9,505 nt of DNA from NZQO01 sp964639255 (GTDB lineage Bacteria; Bacteroidota; Bacteroidia; Flavobacteriales; Flavobacteriaceae), in contig CAZXDP010000077.1 of NCBI GenBank assembly GCA_964639255.1, positions 1 to 9,505 of the forward strand, read 5' to 3'. Made by a program: the position numbers and the translations under genes. Numbering within the stretch: the first letter of the stretch is position 1; every line of letters begins with the position of its first letter. The notes under the pieces are model-generated. The model was given only the letters and a program-made list of their open reading frames with translations, made no database searches and was not told where the DNA came from. This document shows positions 4,645 through 9,505 of this stretch, in pieces.

Positions 4645-7600
4645 ATGTCAGCAACGCAAACTGAAAGATTGAATTTTTCTTCTGTGCAGAACAAACCGGA
4701 TTATCCGGATTTTCTGGACATCCAGATCAAATCCTTCCAGGATTTTTTCCAGCTTGAAACAAAATCAGAAGAAAGAGGTGAAGAGGGTCTCTACAAAACC
4801 TTCATGGAGAACTTCCCCATCACCGACACGCGCAACCAATTTGTACTTGAGTTTTTAGATTACTTTGTGGACCCGCCAAGATACTCCATACAGGAGTGCA
4901 TCGAGCGCGGGCTTACCTATAGCGTTCCGCTAAAGGCACGTTTGAAGTTATATTGTACCGATCCAGAGCACGAAGACTTTGAAACGATCGTGCAGGACGT
5001 ATACCTGGGAACCATTCCGTATATGACACCTAGCGGTACTTTCTGTATCAATGGTGCCGAGCGCGTTGTCGTATCGCAGTTGCACCGTTCGCCTGGCGTT
5101 TTCTTTGGACAGTCGTTCCACGCAAACGGCACCAAACTGTATTCGGCCCGTGTTATCCCGTTTAAAGGATCGTGGATCGAATTCGCTACCGATATCAATA
5201 GCGTAATGTACGCCTATATCGATAGAAAGAAAAAACTTCCCGTAACTACCTTATTCCGTGCCATCGGTTTCGAAAGAGATAAGGATATCCTCGAGATTTT
5301 CGATCTCGCAGAGGAAGTGAAGGCATCGAAAACCGGACTTAAAAAATACCTAGGGCGGAAACTCGCCGCCCGTGTTCTTAAAACCTGGCACGAAGACTTC
5401 GTAGACGAAGATACCGGCGAGGTGGTTTCCATCGAGCGAAACGAAATCGTTCTAGATCGCGATACGGTGCTGGAAAAAGAGCATGTAGACGAGATTTTGG
5501 ACTCTGGCACAAAAACCATCTTGCTTCATAAGGAAGATAACCAACAGGGAGATTATGCCATTATCCACAACACCCTGCAAAAAGATCCTACCAACTCCGA
5601 GAAGGAAGCGGTAGAGCATATCTATAGGCAATTGCGTAACGCCGAGCCGCCCGATGAGGAAACCGCTCGCGGTATCATCAACAAGTTGTTCTTTAGCGAC
5701 CAGCGCTACAACTTGGGTGAGGTAGGCCGTTATCGAATGAACAAAAAACTAGGTCTTGATATCGATATGGAAAAGCAAGTGCTTACCAAGGAAGATATCA
5801 TTACCATCGTAAAATATTTAATCGAGCTTATCAACTCCAAAGCCGAGATTGATGATATTGATCACCTTAGCAACCGTCGTGTACGAACAGTAGGTGAGCA
5901 ATTGTCCTCTCAATTTGGCGTTGGTTTGGCTCGTATGGCGCGTACCATTCGCGAGCGTATGAACGTTCGCGACAACGAGGTATTTACACCCATCGATTTG
6001 ATTAATGCAAAGACACTCTCTTCGGTAATCAATTCATTCTTCGGTACCAACCAGTTGTCACAGTTTATGGACCAGACCAACCCGTTGGCCGAGATTACGC
6101 ACAAGCGTCGTCTTTCGGCACTAGGGCCAGGAGGTCTCTCTAGGGAACGTGCTGGTTTCGAGGTGCGTGACGTTCATTATACCCACTACGGAAGGTTGTG
6201 TCCCATTGAAACACCAGAAGGGCCTAACATTGGTCTTATTTCGTCGCTTTCAGTATATGCCAAGGTAAATAACTTAGGATTTATTGAAACGCCTTACCGA
6301 AAAGTAGAGGATGGAAAAATTGATATCAAGAATGCGCCTATCTACCTTTCTGCTGAAGAAGAGGAAGAAAAGCTCATCGCGCAGGCCAATATCCCGTTGA
6401 AGGATGATGGTACTATTGATACAGATCGAGTAATTGCCCGTATGGAGGGCGATTTTCCGGTGGTGGAGCCTAATACGGTTAATTATGCCGATGTTGCACC
6501 CAACCAGATTGCTTCAATTTCAGCTTCGTTGATTCCGTTCCTGGAACACGATGATGCGAACCGTGCCTTGATGGGAAGTAACATGATGCGCCAGGCAGTA
6601 CCCCTGTTGCGTGCCGATTCGCCCATCGTGGGAACCGGTTTGGAGCGCCAAGTAGCTTCCGATTCTCGAGTGTTGATCAACGCCGAGGGCGACGGAGTGG
6701 TAGAATACGTCGACGCAAACGAGATTACCATTAAATACGACCGTACCGACGAGGAGCGTATGGTGAGCTTCGATAGCGATTCCAAAACCTACCAGCTCGT
6801 GAAGTTCCGTAAAACCAACCAAAGTACTTCCATAAACCTGAAGCCAATTGTACGAAAAGGCGACCGTGTTAAGAAAGGACAGGTACTGTGCCAGGGTTAC
6901 GCAACCGAAGCTGGAGAGTTGGCATTAGGCCGAAACATGAAAGTGGCCTTTATGCCCTGGAAGGGATATAACTTCGAGGATGCGATCGTTATTTCAGAAA
7001 AAGTAGTAAGAGAGGATATTTTCACCTCTATACATATTGACGAATATTCTCTTGAGGTTCGCGATACCAAACTGGGCAATGAAGAATTGACCCACGATAT
7101 CCCGAACGTTTCTGAAGAGGCCACGAAAGACCTCGATGAGAACGGGATGATTCGCGTAGGTGCCGAAGTAAAGCCCGGTGATATCCTTATAGGTAAAATT
7201 ACTCCTAAAGGCGAAAGCGACCCAACCCCCGAGGAGAAGTTGTTACGCGCCATATTTGGTGATAAGGCAGGCGATGTAAAAGATGCCTCCCTTAAAGCAT
7301 CTCCATCTTTAAATGGTGTGGTAATCGACAAAAAACTGTTTGCCAGAGCTATTAAAGACAAGCGAAAGCGCGCCAAGGATAAGGAGGATATCGCTGCGCT
7401 GGAAATTTCCTATGAGGCTAAATTCGATGCGCTTAAGGATGTATTGGTAGAAAAACTGTTCGCCATTGTTGGAGGCAAAACCGCCCAGGGCGTAATGAAC
7501 GACCTAGGGGAAGTGGTATTTCCAAAAGGAAAAAAATACACCCTTAAGATGTTGAACGCGGTAGACGACTATACACATCTTACCGGTGGTACCTGGACTA

Positions 7601-8457
7601 CAGACGAAGAAACCAACGCTATGGTAGCCGACTTGATGCACAATTACCGTATCAAGGAGAACGACCTTCAAGGGAACCTTCGCCGAGAGAAATTTACTAT
7701 CTCTGTGGGTGATGAGCTTCCATCTGGAATTTTGAAACTGGCTAAGGTGTACATTGCTAAGAAACGTAAGCTGAAAGTAGGCGATAAGATGGCGGGACGT
7801 CACGGTAACAAAGGCATTGTAGCCCGTATTGTACGTGAGGAAGATATGCCATTCTTGGAAGATGGTACACCCGTAGACATCGTGTTGAACCCTCTTGGGG
7901 TACCATCGCGTATGAACATCGGGCAGATTTACGAAACCGTTCTTGGCTGGGCCGGACAAAAATTGGGGCGCAAGTTCGCTACCCCTATTTTCGATGGTGC
8001 TACCATAGACCAGATAAATGAATTGACAGACGAGGCGGGTATCCCACGTTTTGGGCACACCCACCTGTACGATGGTGGTACCGGTATGCGATTTGATCAG
8101 CCTGCAACCGTAGGTGTGATCTATATGCTGAAACTGGGCCACATGGTAGACGATAAAATGCACGCCCGTTCTATTGGGCCATACTCATTGATTACGCAAC
8201 AGCCTCTTGGAGGGAAGGCCCAGTTTGGTGGCCAGCGTTTCGGTGAGATGGAAGTGTGGGCTTTGGAAGCCTATGGAGCTTCTAGCACCCTTCGTGAAAT
8301 CTTGACCGTAAAATCTGATGATGTAATTGGTAGAGCTAAAACCTACGAGGCAATCGTGAAGGGTGAGGCCATGCCAGAACCAGGACTTCCAGAATCTTTC
8401 AACGTGTTAATGCACGAATTGAAAGGATTGGGGCTTGACATTAGATTAGAGGAATAA
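4645..8457 (+). CDS. rpoB: DNA-directed RNA polymerase subunit beta
   Basis: Beta forms, with beta', the catalytic core of RNA polymerase. At 1270 residues it is shorter than the 1342-residue E. coli protein and normal for Bacteroidota. Landmarks in order: GTFCINGAERVVVSQLHRSP from about 131; the rifampicin region from Q470 (QLSQFMDQ 470-477) through HKRR (486-489) and S491; CPIETPEGPNIGL shortly after; a Lys/Glu-rich charged segment at about 893-950, where E. coli has its larger beta insertion; KMAGRHGNKG (1048-1057); GEMEVWALEAYGA (1200-1212); and the C-terminus LGLDIRLEE. D476, H486 and S491 match E. coli D516, H526 and S531, so the usual rifampicin-resistance positions are wild type. The ATG follows an AT-rich leader (ATTCCGTCCATAG) with no Shine-Dalgarno. 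Reading is uninterrupted. Confidence 0.99.
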   Translation: MSATQTERLNFSSVQNKPDYPDFLDIQIKSFQDFFQLETKSEERGEEGLYKTFMENFPITDTRNQFVLEFLDYFVDPPRYSIQECIERGLTYSVPLKARLKLYCTDPEHEDFETIVQDVYLGTIPYMTPSGTFCINGAERVVVSQLHRSPGVFFGQSFHANGTKLYSARVIPFKGSWIEFATDINSVMYAYIDRKKKLPVTTLFRAIGFERDKDILEIFDLAEEVKASKTGLKKYLGRKLAARVLKTWHEDFVDEDTGEVVSIERNEIVLDRDTVLEKEHVDEILDSGTKTILLHKEDNQQGDYAIIHNTLQKDPTNSEKEAVEHIYRQLRNAEPPDEETARGIINKLFFSDQRYNLGEVGRYRMNKKLGLDIDMEKQVLTKEDIITIVKYLIELINSKAEIDDIDHLSNRRVRTVGEQLSSQFGVGLARMARTIRERMNVRDNEVFTPIDLINAKTLSSVINSFFGTNQLSQFMDQTNPLAEITHKRRLSALGPGGLSRERAGFEVRDVHYTHYGRLCPIETPEGPNIGLISSLSVYAKVNNLGFIETPYRKVEDGKIDIKNAPIYLSAEEEEEKLIAQANIPLKDDGTIDTDRVIARMEGDFPVVEPNTVNYADVAPNQIASISASLIPFLEHDDANRALMGSNMMRQAVPLLRADSPIVGTGLERQVASDSRVLINAEGDGVVEYVDANEITIKYDRTDEERMVSFDSDSKTYQLVKFRKTNQSTSINLKPIVRKGDRVKKGQVLCQGYATEAGELALGRNMKVAFMPWKGYNFEDAIVISEKVVREDIFTSIHIDEYSLEVRDTKLGNEELTHDIPNVSEEATKDLDENGMIRVGAEVKPGDILIGKITPKGESDPTPEEKLLRAIFGDKAGDVKDASLKASPSLNGVVIDKKLFARAIKDKRKRAKDKEDIAALEISYEAKFDALKDVLVEKLFAIVGGKTAQGVMNDLGEVVFPKGKKYTLKMLNAVDDYTHLTGGTWTTDEETNAMVADLMHNYRIKENDLQGNLRREKFTISVGDELPSGILKLAKVYIAKKRKLKVGDKMAGRHGNKGIVARIVREEDMPFLEDGTPVDIVLNPLGVPSRMNIGQIYETVLGWAGQKLGRKFATPIFDGATIDQINELTDEAGIPRFGHTHLYDGGTGMRFDQPATVGVIYMLKLGHMVDDKMHARSIGPYSLITQQPLGGKAQFGGQRFGEMEVWALEAYGASSTLREILTVKSDDVIGRAKTYEAIVKGEAMPEPGLPESFNVLMHELKGLGLDIRLEE

Positions 8458-8468
8458 AAAATAGTTGG

Positions 8469-8507
8469 CAGTGCCCAGCAGACAGGCGTTCCTGTTGTTG
8501 GGCACTG
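8469..8507 (+). promoter_or_regulatory. rpoB-rpoC intercistronic hairpin (likely processing or stability element)
   Basis: CAGTGCCCAGCA (8469-8480) pairs with TGTTGGGCACTG (8496-8507), and ACAGG (8482-8486) with CCTGT (8491-8495), around the tetraloop CGTT. The result is a 17-bp stem with a single bulged G8481 and one G-T wobble. It starts 11 bases after the rpoB stop and ends 27 bases before the rpoC ATG. GTTACTGAAC follows, with no U-tract, so intrinsic termination is unlikely. A long, nearly perfect duplex between two cotranscribed genes suits RNase III cleavage or a barrier to 3' exonucleases. The function is inferred. Confidence 0.65.
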
Positions 8508-8534
8508 GTTACTGAACACTGAATACTTATAAAC

Positions 8535-9505
8535 ATGGCAAGAAATAAAGAGAACACAGTACAGAAATTCAACCAGATTTCTATTGGTCTGGCCTCCCCC
8601 GAATCTATTTTGGCAGAATCGCGCGGGGAAGTGCTAAAGCCAGAAACGATCAACTACCGTACGCACAAACCAGAGCGTGACGGCCTTTTCTGTGAGCGTA
8701 TTTTTGGTCCTGTAAAGGATTATGAATGTGCCTGTGGTAAATACAAACGCATTCGCTACAAGGGTATTGTTTGTGACCGTTGTGGTGTAGAAGTGACCGA
8801 AAAGAAAGTACGTCGCGACCGCGTGGGCCACATCAACTTGGTAGTGCCCGTAGCGCATATTTGGTATTTCCGTAGTTTGCCAAATAAAATTGGCTATCTA
8901 CTGGGATTGCCATCAAAGAAACTGGACATGATCATTTACTACGAACGTTACGTGGTAATTCAGGCCGGTATCGCAAAATATGAAGATGGGGAGCCAGTAA
9001 AGAAAATGGATTTTCTAACCGAAGAAGAATACCTTTCTATTCTCGACTCGGTTCCGCAGGAAAACCAGTATTTGGAAGATAGCGACCCTAACAAGTTCAT
9101 CGCTAAGATGGGTGCCGAATGCTTAATCGATTTGTTGAACAGAATCGACCTTGACGCCCTGTCGTACGATCTGCGCCACAAGGCGAATAACGAAACGTCT
9201 AAGCAGCGTAAGACGGAAGCCCTTAAGCGACTGCAAGTCGTGGAAGCGCTTCGTGAGGCGAACAAGAACCGCGAGAATAAGCCAGAGTGGATGATTATGA
9301 AGGTAATCCCGGTAATTCCGCCAGAATTACGTCCGTTGGTGCCATTGGATGGCGGTCGTTTCGCGACTTCCGACCTGAACGACCTATACCGTCGTGTGAT
9401 CATTAGAAACAATCGTTTAAAGCGTTTGATGGAAATCAAGGCGCCAGAGGTAATCCTTCGAAACGAGAAGCGTATGCTTCAAGAGTCTGTAGATTCTTTG
9501 TTCGA
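8535..9505 (+). CDS. rpoC: DNA-directed RNA polymerase subunit beta', N-terminal part (runs off window)
   Basis: Beta' carries the polymerase active-site magnesium aspartates and the clamp. Only 323 codons are present and the frame is open to the right edge, so the gene is cut by the window, not broken. The clamp start shows KPERDGLFCERIFGP (45-59), then the N-terminal zinc site with cysteines at 65, 67, 80 and 83 (CACG...CDRCG). Further on come PPELRPLVPLDGGRFATSDL and DLYRRVIIRNNRLKRL, the conserved segment leading to the lid and rudder, and RNEKRMLQESVDSLF at the edge. The catalytic NADFDGD motif lies beyond the window. It begins 77 bases after rpoB and is surely co-transcribed with it. 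The ATG follows ACTTATAAAC, again without Shine-Dalgarno. Confidence 0.98.
   Translation, partial: MARNKENTVQKFNQISIGLASPESILAESRGEVLKPETINYRTHKPERDGLFCERIFGPVKDYECACGKYKRIRYKGIVCDRCGVEVTEKKVRRDRVGHINLVVPVAHIWYFRSLPNKIGYLLGLPSKKLDMIIYYERYVVIQAGIAKYEDGEPVKKMDFLTEEEYLSILDSVPQENQYLEDSDPNKFIAKMGAECLIDLLNRIDLDALSYDLRHKANNETSKQRKTEALKRLQVVEALREANKNRENKPEWMIMKVIPVIPPELRPLVPLDGGRFATSDLNDLYRRVIIRNNRLKRLMEIKAPEVILRNEKRMLQESVDSLF

Noticed and set aside
7504..8163. A long open frame on the - strand within rpoB (219 codons).
   Set aside because: It lies fully inside the conserved rpoB frame, its composition looks like an antisense shadow, and I recognise no family motif.
8504..8524. Three ACTGnnn heptamers in tandem (ACTGGTT ACTGAAC ACTGAAT) between the rpoB-rpoC hairpin and rpoC.
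   Set aside because: Only four of seven bases repeat and the first copy is part of the hairpin arm, so this is best taken as chance low complexity.
1..9505. Search for a novel system such as a mobile element, defence island, retron, CRISPR array or biosynthetic genes.
   Set aside because: Every gene belongs to a conserved core operon in expected order, with no foreign genes, terminal repeats, repeat-spacer pattern or broken frames. Only RNA-level features remain unexplained.

Overview
The window is a conserved housekeeping locus for translation and transcription, all on the + strand. It reads: end of tRNA-Gly, tRNA-Thr(GGT), tuf, tRNA-Trp(CCA), secE, nusG, rplK, rplA, rplJ, rplL, rpoB, and the first 323 codons of rpoC. 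It most likely comes from a Bacteroidota bacterium, probably Flavobacteriaceae. Reasons: tRNA-Trp lies between tuf and secE; beta is a compact 1270 residues; start codons follow A/T-rich leaders without Shine-Dalgarno sequences; no tRNA encodes its 3' CCA; and EF-Tu carries PEEKERGITI. The genus cannot be read from the sequence alone.

Layout: 1-163 holds the tail of a tRNA cluster, separated by a spacer with a small hairpin. 217-1404 is EF-Tu. A long hairpin with terminator-like features (1421-1461) ends only three bases before tRNA-Trp (1465-1537). secE and nusG are nearly contiguous. The stalk and L1/L11 ribosomal protein genes (2376-4498) follow in the order rplK-rplA-rplJ-rplL. A 146-base gap packed with hairpins precedes rpoB (4645-8457). 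A 77-base gap with a very stable hairpin precedes rpoC, which runs off the right edge. No stretch over 300 bases lacks a gene, and nothing convincing is coded on the - strand.

The gene products act together. EF-Tu delivers aminoacyl-tRNA to the ribosome, where L11, L10 and L7/L12 form the GTPase-associated base and stalk. SecE is a translocon subunit. NusG binds the RNA polymerase whose beta and beta' subunits are encoded downstream. The order matches the tRNA-tufB-secE-nusG-rplKAJL-rpoBC arrangement known from E. coli, with tRNA-Trp added.

I found no sign of an undescribed system, mobile element, CRISPR array or defence gene. What deserves a second look is RNA-level: the intercistronic hairpins at tuf/tRNA-Trp, rplL/rpoB and rpoB/rpoC, and the absence of room for a classical L10 leader before rplJ.
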